Shown piece after piece: positions 24,546-37,376 of a stretch of 64,000 nucleotides of DNA (its first letter is position 1; each line of letters opens with the position of its first letter). The notes below the pieces were generated by a model, which saw nothing but the letters and a program-made list of their open reading frames with translations, was not told the origin of the DNA and ran no database searches. Source of the DNA: Nipponacmea schrenckii (taxonomy: Eukaryota > Mollusca > Gastropoda > Lottiidae); contig CM060200.1 in assembly GCA_030562195.1 (NCBI GenBank), forward strand, positions 39,591,084 through 39,655,083, written 5' to 3'. The translations under genes and the position numbers were made by a program.

Positions 24546-27500
24546 CTGAACATAAGAAGTCAAAGACAACGCTCTGAATTTAATTCCAGAGTATATGATT
24601 TATTTTTTTGAAAGAGTAAGCTATCTCATGTGATCCGATCTCATGTGAGACACTACCATTGTTCTTTACTCGGTAAATGTAATGGCAGTTCGGCGACGTT
24701 TGGCTAATGTTGTTTACAGTGTTGCAGAATCTGAATAATGAACAAATGATATGGTACCATAAAAAGCAATTCTATTCAGTCTGCTTCCCACCGAATGAAA
24801 TTAGACTTGAAATTGGCTTGAAGGGACAAGTAAGTACACTGTCAACATTGTAGAAGAGGTTTTCATTGCTGTTTCCGTACAATAGCAATCTTTAGAACAA
24901 TTAGATCTATTGATCTCTAACCATTCTAAATTAAAGGCTAACACGTTTCTAAAGAATTGTTAAGGCGTATTGTTTGTTTATGAATGTCAGTAAAAGGCCG
25001 AGTATATTCTTGTAAAGCAAAGTTTCTCAGTATTTTTCTATGCATTGTTTAGATAATGAAGCCATTTGTTCTAGAGTTTACAATTATGAAAACAATTATT
25101 GTTGACCTTTTCACGGTTTCTACTTTAAATCTGCGTTAAGATAACTTTATAAATTGTTTCTGATTTTAACAACTTTGCAATTACTAGTTCGAACTATTGA
25201 CTTAAATGACAATCATAGCAAAAGTAGCTTAGGGTGGAGCGCAGGATTCCAATTTTCTAACAATATAAATAGAACCGTTTAACTTATACATCACGGTAAT
25301 TGACGTATTCAAACCAAGATTTAATGTGAAAATTTAAAGATCGAAATGTTTAATGAGTAATTGTGTTTTACACCATAGAACTTTGCAATTATCTCCCTTT
25401 ATAAATTATATTTTAAGTTTTTCTGTAGAAGCTAATCGCATGGTTTTTTTTAAAGGCGATTTTCTCATTCCCTAAACTACACTATAGAGACAATATTTCA
25501 GAACAAGACCATTTCTCATTTTTAAGACGGCTTTTGATTTCACCAAGGGACAGATTTCTTGACAACATTCTAAAAATATATAATGAAAGCAGCATTTTTC
25601 TTTGAAGGTATCAAACAGCGCCGTGTTGACTGACGATAAAAGGTATAAATGTAAAAAGGTCAATATGAATATATGTTACATTCTGTTGATCAAATTATTT
25701 TCCCATGCAATCGAAATCAAATTAATACAAATGCATTTTACTTCCACACATTATTTATATGGTCAGACACGTGATTGAAATCGCTCACAATTCCCCAATT
25801 TATACTAAAATGTAAATTGATATGAATACATAAAAACAACTAGATATTCACAAATCCATTTTTATTATGATGCTGCAATTGATTTTATAAGCGTAAAGAT
25901 ACATAATATGTTAAATGTCAAGGAAGGATTTACGACCTACTCCTATTTTATGTTGAGTATATACGAGTATCTGTATTTTAACAGCTAATTTCAATTACCC
26001 GTACCCTTATGACATTTTAGAATTATAATTCAGCTTCCGGAATTACTACAATTCAACTAAACGTGTCGTGAAAGACGTTATTAACATCCTTGTAGACGGT
26101 TACGACGGATGACATCCCGTCTACAATATTTCCATAATAATCAAATCAATCTGACCACAGAAAACTGCAATTATTCCGAACATGGTTCTTTGTAGCTTTG
26201 CGCCTCCATTTTATATTTATTAAAGCTTGGGTTAAATGCGTTCTTTTAAAAGCATTATGAAGTTTAAGTATCTAAGAATTCTCGACAATTATCCTACAGG
26301 AGTTGTCTTTCAAAGTGAATGCATCTTTAGTGCCTCTGTCGTCTTTCTTTATTTATCAAGCGAACAAATGTGATCCAATCAAGAAGGGGAATGTTTTGTG
26401 AATCGGTCAAATCCGTGTACACCAATGTTCTCCACTGCTATCGTTTGAATATATTAATATGTAAGCTAGTTTGACATATCTGATATTTCGTATACACGTA
26501 TAATCTAATTTACAAGAAAGTTTTCTATATAATTATAACGCGGTTGATTGACAAATGTAAAGAAATCAACATGTATAATAACATAAAACATTTATCAAAT
26601 TCACAAAATAGTTTAAGACGCTAGTTTATTTATTATTTATATAACTGATTTATAGCGAGATATGAATATTTTCTAAGATAGCAGTTCAGATAAAATAGAA
26701 AATCTGTAGAGAAATGAGAAGCGTCTTTGTATTGCAAAGAGAACGGAAACATGACAGCATGTAAAATTAATGAACTAGAGTTATTTCCAGTCTATATTGA
26801 AAGATTGTGAATGGGTTACAGTTATTTATCAGAGATGATATATGGATATTTTATAGCGATTCATAATTCACATACACATTGAATTCAGTCGAAGGTTAAT
26901 TGAGTGTCCTTAACATAAGACAATACGTATGCTCACTTAGCTCACAGCCATTTGAAGCATTTTGGAAAGGCTTAAATTTTCAACCATGCCTTCAAATCAT
27001 TTATAAAGTATATGGCTTTAAATGTGATTTAAAGGCTTTGTTGAAATAATATAGCCTTTTTAAAACATTGAACTTATTGGGTGAAAATGACTCTTTACTA
27101 CGCTCGTATGTTGTTCAACCTTTGAAGCATACATAGTTTCGTGTGCTTCTGTAATTGTGTATAGAGTTATAACGCCTGTTCGTTTAAATAGATGGATATT
27201 ATCGTGCTGAAATTTATTTTTTATAAATGTCTTCTCTGGATGTTGAATGGTGCATTTGCAACTTAATACATTTCACTTTTTTTTTCATGCTGTTTGTGCT
27301 GTTTGATCAGAATTTAAAGGTCTGTGTTTCTTTGACTTTGAAAGCATTACTGCTGTTGCTGGGAGAATTTTTGATACCAATTCTTACTTATTATCGTTGG
27401 GCTGTCACAAGTTATTCATTATATTTTTTATCACCCTCTCCACCTTGGAAGTAAATCTATACACTTAAAAATAATAGTTTCAATGATCGGACAAGAACTG

Positions 27501-28280
27501 TTTTCAATATTCATAACTATGAATCACTATATTAGGTTTTTTACATGACCACGAGACTGTGGGATAAATTGAATTTAAGTAATTCAGATTATATTCTTTG
27601 TCGACGGCTAGACGACTTTATTAAATACCTTCCTTATTCATTCAGGGCTACGATTAGCAAATCATTGTTGAATGACTGAACAATTATTATAGTCATTTGG
27701 TCTCTATTCTTCGCTTGTTTGTTCCTGGGGTATTATCATGTCTCGTATAATTCGTTGATTTGATAGAAATATGGAAATAGGGAGGGTTAGAAACAGGAAA
27801 CTACCATAGTAAAATAGATTCAATTACGACCATGGTCAGCACAAATTGGATTATCAGTAATCACAAATACGGACATTATTTAGAAAATAGATTGACATGC
27901 CTCCGGTTAGTAGATGACATCCATCATCGGCGAACTATATAGATTAACTCCATATCAATTATTCAATTAGTATATTGGAATAGATGAAGTAAATACATTG
28001 TCTGTTTAAACTGCACAACCATGTGTCTTACATTGTGTTTTTTTTTTTGTTGGGTGACGCTTCTCTCCGTCCATGATCTTACGAAAGTGCATTGTAATAC
28101 ATGTTATTTTCAGAGCTTTTGGATTGGTATGTAAAAATTCCTGAAAACTAATTTCATAAAAGTGTCCAAATTCGACTGAGCACAATTTAAAGAAGAATAT
28201 CTTCGGATCATTTATGGCGGAACATCTTGATCAGATTAACACACATAACAAATTCACAATAATAGGCTTATAATATCAGA
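24546..28280. other. No gene recognised
   Basis: AT-rich. 27227-27454 encodes a hydrophobic peptide but lacks GPCR or transporter motifs. A perfect 8-bp-arm stem (GTAGACGG/CCGTCTAC) lies near 26090-26126. No transposon ends were recognised. Confidence 0.5.
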
Positions 28281-28281
28281 C

Positions 28282-28440
28282 TCAAAGTTCAAAGTTCAAA
28301 GTTCTTTATTCCTTGAGTCATAGGACTCATCAGACACAAAACATGTTACAAAAAAGCATACAAATATACACATCATCAGAGTTACAGAGTTAAGTTATTT
28401 ACAAAATATACAATAAGATCTCAGAGCCACTTAGTCCATG
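28282..28440 (-). mobile_element. LINE 3' end with CTTTGAA tail, minus strand
   Basis: On the minus strand the sequence ends GGAATAAAGAACTTTGAACT, that is AATAAA followed by CTTTGAA repeats, a tandem tail typical of non-LTR retrotransposons. Upstream is an A/T-rich 3'-UTR-like tract without coding similarity. The 5' limit is uncertain. Confidence 0.45.
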
Positions 28441-28482
28441 CTGTGTTCACTACAAGACATAGATGACAGCTAAGGTTCATAT

Positions 28483-28570
28483 GATTCGAAAGGTTTAAAC
28501 AAGTCAGTATTGGATAAGAAAAACCAGTATGATAAATCGCAGATAAAGATTTTCAGAAGATATTATAGAT
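28483..28570 (+). repeat. Local duplication, copy 1
   Basis: GATTCGAAAGGTTTAAACAA and the following 70 bases match 29331-29412 with only a few substitutions and a 6-base insertion. The copies lie about 850 bases apart in the same orientation. I do not recognise the family. Confidence 0.8.
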
Positions 28571-29330
28571 GGCGGAAAAGTATATTGGATGACCAAATCT
28601 AAGTAATGAGTGATATTAAGAAGTTTTGGATAAAGTCTGGATGACATGGAGCGCTTTATGTCATTCTTGCCATCAGATAAACGAATTGAAATCATTAATC
28701 ATTGAGATTACATCATAAATACGTAGATAAAGACCTTAATGTTGAGATGATCGCAACTTAATCTATCAATCTATTAAGACTCCTTATAAGGTTCAAGGTT
28801 AGACAACTCTTGATGTTCAAGACTTGATCTAAAAGTAGTCTTTAACGATTCCATCGTCCAAGATCTCAGACTAATATAGAACTTCGGTAAGAAGATTAAA
28901 GGTACACCGATTGAATATGTAGCATTGAATTACCTCAAATTATCTCTGTAATAGTCCTTATCTATTCGCTACAAGTCCGATAAATCATTTCATATTCCAG
29001 CAGTAATCTGCTTACATCCTTTCAATGGAAAATCTCCTGAAATAGGACCATGTTGACTGAATATTTAGAGAGGATAAGTGGAATCGATGGACGCTGAATA
29101 AAAGCCTTCCACAAATACTTTGATCCAAATATTAGCATACAAATTTGATAATATATAAAGAGCGGAAATTGTGAATTAGTGTCATATTCCCAAGAAAATC
29201 TCAACATCGTATTCAAATTTGTAAAAGTTTGTACTCGTTTAGAACAGTTTTTTGTACCTAAGATATGCCATTTCAATCATTGATCACCTTTATTAAGATC
29301 GAACCAAGAGATTTAGACCGCATAATTGTT
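28571..29330. other. Spacer between the two copies, no gene recognised
   Basis: AT-rich DNA without recognisable features. Short antisense frames (28504-28695, 29022-29276) have no family signature. Confidence 0.5.
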
Positions 29331-29412
29331 GATTCGAAAGGTTTAAACAAGTCAGTATTGGATAAGAAAAACCAATATGATAAATCACAGATTTTCAGAA
29401 GATATTATAGAT
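29331..29412 (+). repeat. Local duplication, copy 2
   Basis: Near-identical to 28483-28570 but lacking six bases before ATTTTCAGAAGATATTATAG. It lies in an open frame (29265-29537) that I do not consider a gene because the other copy is not open in the same way. Confidence 0.8.
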
Positions 29413-29944
29413 ACTTCCTTAATCTAACTGAGTGCTGGAAAGTTACGAACAGGATGTTGCATAACCATAATATTGTGCTAAATTGGCCGATTAAATATAG
29501 GCACCTCTCATATTGTCTTGAAGAGATTGAACATTAAATTGTCACGCTATTTAATCATTCATTGAATTTCATTTCATCTCGAGACTGGAATTAAGTTTTA
29601 TTCTGCTCTATATGGTCGTAATAAATATTATTAAATATATAAGTGGATTTCTAGTGAATATTTTCACGTTTTTATATTGTCTGATCAATCAAAATGTCGA
29701 TGAAACATAAACTCTAAAGTGAAGTTACATAAATATGCATATTTTAAAGAATTGAACCATTTATTCGCCTTTGATACTGGAAGTAGCATTATCTCTCTTG
29801 TTTAAATTTGAGGTCTCAAGCCATTTCAAACCCCCAATTATTAACTGGACAAAATTACATGTATATAGATAACAATTACTTGAATAAACAATTTGTGACG
29901 TTTAGAGCTTAGACGAAGGTACTTTCGTCTTTACAATTTGTGGA

Positions 29945-30126
29945 TTGTATGATAGGCCAGTTGTAATGGGTGGATATGGTATGATAGGAGGTATGCTGGT
30001 TGGAATGGGTGGGTATGGTATGATGGGAGGTATTAGTGGAATTGGTAGATTGTTTGATAGGCCAGTTGTAATGGGTGCGTATGGTATGATAGGAGGTATG
30101 CTAGTTGGAATGGGTGGTTATAGTAT
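29945..30126 (+). repeat. 105-bp repeat with a Gly/Met/Tyr-rich frame
   Basis: GATAGGCCAGTTGTAATGGG occurs at 29951 and 30056, a 105-base (35-codon) period, with about 1.7 units present. Each unit holds smaller GGTATGGTATGATRGGAGG sub-repeats. The + frame is open and reads as Gly/Met/Tyr-rich peptide (MGGYGMIGG, VGMGGYGM), reminiscent of low-complexity secreted structural proteins. The open frame extends only back to a stop near 29903, with no signal peptide or obvious splice acceptor. A non-coding minisatellite whose period is a multiple of 3 explains it equally well. Confidence 0.55.
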
Positions 30127-30208
30127 GATACTAACTTGAAAATTCAAGTTACTAACTTGAAAATTCAAGATACTAACTTGAAAATTCAAGTTACTAACTT
30201 GAAAATTT
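30127..30208. repeat. 21-bp tandem repeat with internal dyad
   Basis: Four adjacent copies of about TACTAACTTGAAAATTCAAG. Each contains CTTGAA and TTCAAG as 6-bp inverted arms around AA, so every unit could form a small stem. The array abuts the Gly/Met/Tyr repeat and ends in an A-run. Confidence 0.85.
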
Positions 30209-30809
30209 AAAAAAAAAAAATTGAATGGCCCTTAATACGCTTCCGTAGATAAGTATTCGGATAAATTATTTTAAAAAGCCAGATGCAAATCTATCAGCTG
30301 AAACTATCTGTGCTAGTAGAAACAAAGCTACAATTAACAGATTGACATTAAATGAAATAAATTCAAATTTTTATACTCACATATTGTTAAGCGGGCGTAT
30401 ATGATATACGTAATTGCAGTCGCCTCTTTCTTTTTATAATTGTCTTCTGACAATGGGGGTCATGTTTTGTTAGTAGGATTATATCCACAAGACCTCGAAC
30501 GAGTTAGAATTTGGGCATTATTTGTCAAATATTTTTGATATACTGAGTCCGCAGGTTTTTCCTCTTCAATTTGATGTGTAGATATATATCTGTAAAACCT
30601 TGGACAAGTTCGAATATGGAAATGATTCTACAAATAGTGATGGAGTTATTGCTTTGCTATACTGAAAATACGAAATACAGACCATGTTCTCAGATTTCTA
30701 TCAAATGTTACAGCCTGCATGACAAGTAGATATTAAAACATTGTTAAAATTAAATTTAAATGTCTATATGTGACAATCCCTTAATCTTTTGTTATTTTTT
30801 TCATTTCAG
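30209..30809. other. Sequence upstream of the GPCR exon, presumed intron
   Basis: No exon recognised. The pyrimidine-rich end (TTTTTTTCATTTCAG) forms the splice acceptor of the GPCR exon that follows. Confidence 0.5.
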
Positions 30810-31179
30810 ACTATGTCCGTATGCTGTTCGGTACTTACCTTGTGTGCCATCAGTGTAGAGAGGTATTACGCTATTTGTGATCCACTGAAAGCAAGAATAT
30901 CTTTCCGAAAGGTCATCGTTACCATCATAGCTATATGGATAGCATCTGCTCTGGTATCACTACCCAACATCTTGTATATGTATCTAGCCACCTCGTACCC
31001 TGATATACCAGAATACCTGACGTATTGTCAAATGGCATGGTCAAATGAAACCGACATGATCTATAAGTCCTTCCTTGTCATAGGGCTATATTTGCTACCA
31101 ATCTTGGTCATAGGAATATTCTATTCCATAATATCAAGACATCTATGGGTATTAGCCATACCTGGAGTGACAGTAACAG
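30810..31179 (+). CDS. GPCR exon: TM3 to start of intracellular loop 3 (orexin/allatotropin receptor-like)
   Basis: The exon is bounded by a pyrimidine-rich acceptor (TTCATTTCAG at 30800-30809) and a strong donor (GTAAGTG at 31180). It encodes 123 codons plus one base, so it leaves in phase 1. It starts in TM3, carries the E-R-Y version of the DRY motif (SVERYYAICDPL), then TM4 (IIAIWIASALVSLP), extracellular loop 2 with the conserved Cys (YCQMAW), TM5 (VIGLYLLPILVIGIFY) and the LWVLAIPG segment. In orexin and allatotropin receptors an LW-x-x-x-IPG motif follows TM5, and the human orexin receptor genes have an intron just before the same TM3 position. Such receptors sit in the plasma membrane, bind neuropeptides and signal through G proteins. 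The family call is firm and the ligand group is inference. The preceding exon (TM1-TM2) was not found in the window. Confidence 0.9.
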
Positions 31180-34100
31180 GTAAGTGAACATTTTCATTTT
31201 TACTGTGCCGGTATATTTGACAAGGGAGATCACTATGGTGCATTTAGTTGAACGCTTGCTCGCTAACCAGTGGTTTACAGTTGGATTCTCCTATAGATAT
31301 CAACATACCAAAAAGTCCGTATTCAAGCCAGAAGAAACTTCTGGTCAAACCCTAAAGGAAGCAAATTCAACGCATAAAACTAACTTATATCTTTAAAGAT
31401 AAAAGTAACCGTAAGTCTAATAAATATGTAGATGAGAGGGTTATTAACCTATTTGAATATCGTAGTGAGAAGGAGGTGAGGTCATCCTCCTTATTTCTTG
31501 GTCAAGTGGAAAGATAAAAGAAATTTACCGAGGCATTAAGAAATAGAAAACTCTCATTGATAAACAAGTTTAATGATATTAAGGGATTATTGACTCTAAT
31601 TTGGAGTATACATGTCAATCACGCTGTTGTCATCGTGGAAAAATAACAAACATATACACACATACAACTATCTAAGGAGCAAAAAATCGGAAATGACTCC
31701 ATCGTAATTTTCTGTTTCTAATAGAATAATAATAAATAGCCTACATTTACCTGTCAGGATTTCAGTCGCCATTTTGAAGGCGGGCTTTGTCTCAGGAGAG
31801 CAACCATTCCATGGTGGTCGTTGGTTAAATTTCAATCTAAAAGCTAAAAATTTTATTATTACAATTGACACATACGTAGAGATAATGCATTAGAACAATA
31901 TCAAAATGTTGGGAACATGAAGCTCCCACGTTGTTACCCTTGTGATCTATAAGATCTGCATAACAAAACGCATGTTAAATAGCTTACGGTTATTACGGAC
32001 TTATTCGAAATGTTCATTGATTATGTGCACTGCGTATTACCGGACATGCAACGTAATACCGTGTTGTTAGATCCGTTGTTTTGCAAGTACAAGTATATGA
32101 TATAATATGGTTGGTAACATGTCTATGATGGCAATGTTAAGCCGTTTCACAAATTTGCAAAGTTGTCAGCCATACCAACATATATGCCGGTAAAAATAGA
32201 TCTAGGATTGTTATGTGAGGTTGTTTTGTAAGCATTAATATTGCTGTTAGTGCTGTTGGTTAAATTGGGCTACAATATGATGGACTCGCCCTCGAACGAA
32301 TCAGAAGCGTATTGATTAGTTTATAAGTCGTGATGGTCCTCAACATATTAACGCAACTTCTAATTAGCGTATTGAAGAAGTATGATTTGTTCTATAAGTT
32401 GTAATGGATGTAGTAGGATAATGGTTGAGCAGTACCAAGCTTGATTGGTAGATATGTATCGGAGTATTATTGGTCTCATAAACTGACAGTTTGTTAGTGA
32501 TAATAATATATTTCCGACAAACCAACTGTATATTACAGCTTATATGTCTTATTTTGATACCAATAATGGCATGTTTTATTATTCGTCATCCGTAGTATTA
32601 AACTATAGCAGTAATTGTTAGTAATAAATATAGTAATGAAATTTGCAACAGCGAAATATCTTGAAATTCTTAATCATCATTACCAGAATGAAAATGGTTG
32701 GACGACAATTTGTCTAAAATGTACTGAAATTAACTTTATATTTCGGCTCATATAATTTATTTTACATTTTCCTCCTATGGTTATTGTTTTCTAAATTAAA
32801 TTGTTACTGGTAATGTTTTTTTTAAGGTGAATGGGTTGTAAATGCAATTACAAAGCTTTCTATGTAAGTGTGAGCCCGCTGTGGTTAAGTGAGTGAGAAG
32901 CTTGCTCGCTAACTGGAAGGTCTATTTTTCAATCCCGTCCAATGCCGAGATAATACTTACAGATTTATTTTTCAACTATCTTTTAACCCAGTTTTCCCTT
33001 TACTTGTCAAGGATGCATGTCGGAGGGAGGGGGGGGGGTACATGTAAAAATCGTCTAGTCGTTTGAGTGGGTCGAAACCCGGGGGACCGTGCACCACGTG
33101 CTCTGCCAGTTAAAGATCCATCGACATTTGGTAAACGGGAAAAATGTGCCACTGCCTTGGCCAAATTTCACCCACCGATATGTTTTTTAAAGATCTGTTT
33201 ATAATTTCTGATATATAATCCATTTGGTGTCATTTTCTAACTGGATAATTAATAGCTGGACCTTTTCATTAAGAAAACACATCAACGCATGCCGATATGC
33301 AAGGTCTTGATTAAGGATCTTTATACTATATATATACGTATGTATATCTTTTTTGGGGCTCTATTCGATTTTAAATGGCTGTATACTACCTATTTAGGAC
33401 TTTATATTAAAACGGACAACAAATCTAGATGTTGCTGAAATACTTCTTACTTTTCCAGATGAATCGTAGTTCTCTTAAACTCAAAGGATGTCGAAGATTG
33501 GTTGAGAATCGTCTTTTCAACATTAGTCCAACAAAGGGACTGGAAAATATATTTAAAATACGTCTGTAGATTAAGACTATTGATGGGAAATTTTTTACTG
33601 TGGGGCTTCTCTGGTTTTCATGCTTCTAGAACTTTTCCTAAAACCAATTTTGGAACTTAATGAACCACGTTATATAAAGCTATAGAAAAAGAGAAGCCTT
33701 TTGAAAACTGATGAAATTAATTGATATGATCTAACGTCTAGAAATTTCCGTGTGAAACAAAACGTACCTACATTAAAAGATTCATTCTATTAGTCTATCT
33801 GATTCAAATCTAGATCGTATTGTTTCCTTCTTGAGTGCTTTCTACGGAGTTAGAAGAGTGCTGATCCGGGTTAGATTAAAGACGTTTGGCCAAGGACCAG
33901 CTAGTGGAAATGGTCCTCGTGAACCTTCGCAAAGACGCTGTCTCTTTTATTTCTTTTTACTTTTTCACGCCAAACTATAAGCGAACAATAGTTATAGGAG
34001 AATTTCGTCAGATTATGAATTGTATAAGCAACAGACTTAAATTATATTCGATTAAAATGTGGACCCAGACATTCGTTTCGTTTTTAAAAAAGTAACAAAA

Positions 34101-36251
34101 GAGCCGTATGAAAAGAATATAATATTAAAACCGGGATGAGATACAGATATAAACAACCTATCAAATGACACAACAGTCAATTTATATAGAAAGACATTCG
34201 TGAAGAAAATATATTATGTAAAATATGTCGACATTTTCTATGGAATTTCCTGTCACAAATATTCGAATATAAAGCAATTCAATTTTCTCGAATAGACGCA
34301 ATATTACAGATATAGCGAACTCCTTTTAATTGATTGGGATACACAATTTAGCTGTAGACAATCTCGACATCTGTTTCTAACCGACAATATCAGAATAATA
34401 AGATATGAAATAAGTTTTTTCTGATAACCGTGTAACATTTTAGAAAAAAAAAAATAAGTATTAACAATCAAAACAGTTAAAGTAGTGAAAAAAAACTAGG
34501 TATGGTGACCGACATGATTTCCGGTCCGGGAATATCGAAACAGTAGAAAACAGTGGAAGCAAACTGGGTCTTGATCGTGTCCAGATCATTATTTGCTTCT
34601 TCTATTGTTTATAGATTAGGACTGGACATCGGACCGGGGAGCGTATCTCGTCTATTTGCGACTTCAAGATACTGAACATATATTGGCAAGATATTAATAG
34701 CAGCTGACGAACTCTTCAAGTTATAAAATATAAATCATTTTAGTTGAAGATAATTACCGCTAAAGAGGTTACAAAGCCACTATCGAGTTTTTTCTCAATT
34801 TACCTTTAATAAGACATGAGCCTATCATTCCATATAAATATGTATTTGTTTATCGCGGAAAAGTCCAATTGATCATTAAAAACACAATCAAATCCTGGTA
34901 TCAGTTGTATACATCAAACCTGAAAAGCTACAATTTGGCTTTGTCTTGTATTTTGAAATATTGATGTAAATTGTATCATCATGGAAATAAGGTATAAAAA
35001 AGGTTGACATAATCATTCTATTAACCTAGTTGACAAAACAATTTTTATCATATTTGCATCTAAATGGCTTTATTACGCCGATAACCTTTCTTTAAGCGTA
35101 GAATATTATAGGAAGGGTAAATCATCGCTATCAATCTTCTCAATGCAATTACAGATACAATAGGATTTTAGCCCCCAAGTCCCTCAGATAGCATCGTAAG
35201 TGTACAAGAAGTTTATTCTCTAGTGGGCTTAACTTTATTTTCTCTTCCTTCGCCTCTTGAACTCGTTTTTATTCCATTCAAAATGAATCAGAAACACATC
35301 CACAAGGCACAAGCCGTGTCATTTACGTGATTGAACTAACAAGATTTGACAAGACTGAATTTAAATGAAGAAATGATCTGAATCTTTGAAATCCTGACCC
35401 AATAACCTGTGTTTCTTAATTAAACTTGTATAGAAATGTCCTGAAGGTTACTTTGAATTGATCTATATTGTGTAGTTATTAGCAGAACGGGTTGTAACTT
35501 AGCCGTTTATATCCGTCTTACCACGACGTCATTTGCCATGAATAGAAAATGCTGGTTCTGGCTTCCAAAGAAGGTCTGGACGTGAAGGCCTGCTAAAATT
35601 GAATAACCATCACAATGTCAAGTTTTACCAGTTGTTAGACATGATCCTTCAGCACCTTAACTCCTTTTTTCAAGAATGGTTCGTTCTTATAAAATACAAT
35701 GTTCGCAAAGTCGTTGCTTAGAAAGTGCCCTTAACACTAGTTATGCCTTTTACCAGAGAACAATGCATGCATACAATTGTATCAGACTTGTTACTATCCG
35801 AGAATTTATTTTACTTCATCAAATGAGAAGGCGATACTAGTATCTTGTTGACAACAATCCAAATTAAAATAGCCGTAATCACTATTACGGAAGTTCGTTA
35901 CACTCTCAGAAGTTAATTTGCAACATCATAATTCTTTAGGTTCCGTTAAAGATGGTATCAACACAAAATAATTAGATTTTCAACGAAGATACAAAAAGCA
36001 TATTTCATCACCTACGCGTAAATATACTTATACATCTTTGTATAGAAAATCTTTAATCGGATTGTGGATGTACAATCCAGCGGCATTACACGGTCTCTTG
36101 AAAGAATGATAATTCTAGGTAATTATCGCCACAGACGCTCTTCTTTTATTATATCATTATATATTATATTATGCTCTTAGATTTAATACTGACAATATAG
36201 ATATAACACGTGTAAGGTAATTAGACTATATTTATACGCAATAACATTTCT
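31180..36251 (+). other. GPCR intron, 5' part
   Basis: Intronic by the exon phases on either side. It contains a SINE (32873-33195) and a possible SINE head near 31225-31295 (shared GCTTGCTCGCTAAC). The remainder is AT-rich without recognisable genes; the open frames at 31184-31396 and 33886-34095 have no family signature. Confidence 0.6.
32873..33195 (+). mobile_element. tRNA-derived SINE
   Basis: The head has an A-box-like GCTGTGGTTAAGTGAGTGA and a B-box-like TTTTTCAATCCCGTCC. The body (33045-33195) carries TCGTTTGAGTGGGTCGAAAC, a CCGTGCAC block and AGTTAAAGATCCATCGAC in the same order as the SINE body at 15175-15312. A short G homopolymer lies between head and body. This is the most complete SINE in the window. 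A tail and target duplication were not resolved. Confidence 0.55.
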
Positions 36252-36261
36252 TTTCACCTGT
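36252..36261. repeat. LINE target-site duplication, left
   Basis: TTTCACCTGT here and at 41272-41281 flank the LINE. Allowing one mismatch, the match extends to 13 bases (TTTCACCTGTYAG). Confidence 0.8.
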
Positions 36262-36263
36262 TA

Positions 36264-37359
36264 GCGAGTCAACCAAAATCCATCAAGAAACTTCGAAATG
36301 GTTCCTTACTGCTCGAATGCCATCGTAAAATACATTCGGAACTTCTTATGAAATCAACATCATTAGTTAATATTCCGATCACTGTTACTCCTCATTTTTC
36401 TCTGAACTCCTCTAAGGGTGTTGTACGGCACCCTGACCTTAGTGGTTGTTCTTCAGAAGAAATGAAGGAAGAACTAAATGATATTGGAGTCACGGACGTT
36501 GATCGTATATCTATCCGCCGTGACGGCCAATTGATACCTACAAATACTTTCATACTTTTATTTAATAGACCTGATTTACCATCAGAAGTCAAAGTAGGTT
36601 ATTTAAACATCAAAGTGTCACCGTATATACCAAATCCTCTCAGGTGTTACAATTGTCAGCGCTTCGGGCATGGTACTCGGACTTGTAAAAGCCCGTTACG
36701 ATGTGCGCGCTGCGGCAAGTCCGGTCATGACAGCAAGGAATGTAATGATACTCCTTGTTGTTGTAACTGTGAAGGGAAACATGTCGCTTTTTCCAAGGAC
36801 TGCCCTAAGTGGAAACTGGAAAAACGCATTCAAAAGATTAAAGTTGAAACCAAAGTTTCCTATCCCGAAGCGCGGAAGGCTGTAGAGGGTGAAACTCCCT
36901 CCACACCTTCTGGTAAGACATTTGCTAATGTGGTTAGATCTTCCACTAGATCTGTGGAATGCCAAACTGATCTAACCTGGCTTTCTCAACTCCATGCGAT
37001 ACCATCAAATCAATCTGGCCAATCTACAACATCTGCTTCTGTTTCTGCTTCATCGGCTTCTCAGACTGAGAATCTGAGAAAAGATGATGTCAGCAAGGCT
37101 GTGAAGCCCAAAGACGTACAACCCAAAGGGACTGGTAAAGAGTCTTTAAAAAAAAAAAGTAATATCTGATACGACAATTAGCAATGTCTCCAAAATTAAT
37201 GACAAGTCTACAAAAAAATATTCATCCTCTTCCAAAAAAGGAAGTAAGGATATTTTAAAGTCTGCTATTTCTGAAATGGAAATAGAGACTTTGGAGGTTG
37301 ATGTGGAAGTCCACGACCCCCCTTACCGCACACCTCGTAACCCTATTAAACCACCCTGA
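36264..37359 (+). pseudogene. LINE ORF1, gag-like zinc-knuckle protein (N-terminus missing, one frameshift)
   Basis: The reading frame is already open at the insertion border (36264), well before the first ATG at 36348, so the true N-terminus was lost in the 5' truncation. The N-terminal part resembles the RRM-like fold region of I/Jockey ORF1 proteins (KKLRNGSLLLEC). It is followed by three zinc knuckles: CYNCQRFGHGTRTC and CARCGKSGHDSKEC (both CX2CX4HX4C), and a variant CX2CX3HX6C ending in KDCP. A Ser/Thr-rich tail follows. ORF1 proteins bind element RNA in ribonucleoprotein particles. In the A-run at about 37148-37158 a single-base change stops the frame at 37169. One frame over, the same protein continues (Lys/Ser-rich, then PPYRTPRNP) to a TGA at 37357-37359. 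Confidence 0.88.
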
Positions 37360-37376
37360 CAATACATCAAACAAAT

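Noticed and set aside
26090..26126. Stem-loop with perfect 8-bp arms
   Set aside because: Short and isolated; stems of this size are expected by chance in 64 kb.
17222..27043. 30-base match between 17.2 and 27.0 kb
   Set aside because: Too short and AT-rich to define a repeat family; mentioned only in the stretch note.
27227..27454. Hydrophobic frame as a candidate missing TM1-TM2 exon of the receptor
   Set aside because: No N in a TM1 GN-x-V motif, no LAxxD in TM2, and no splice donor in the needed phase.
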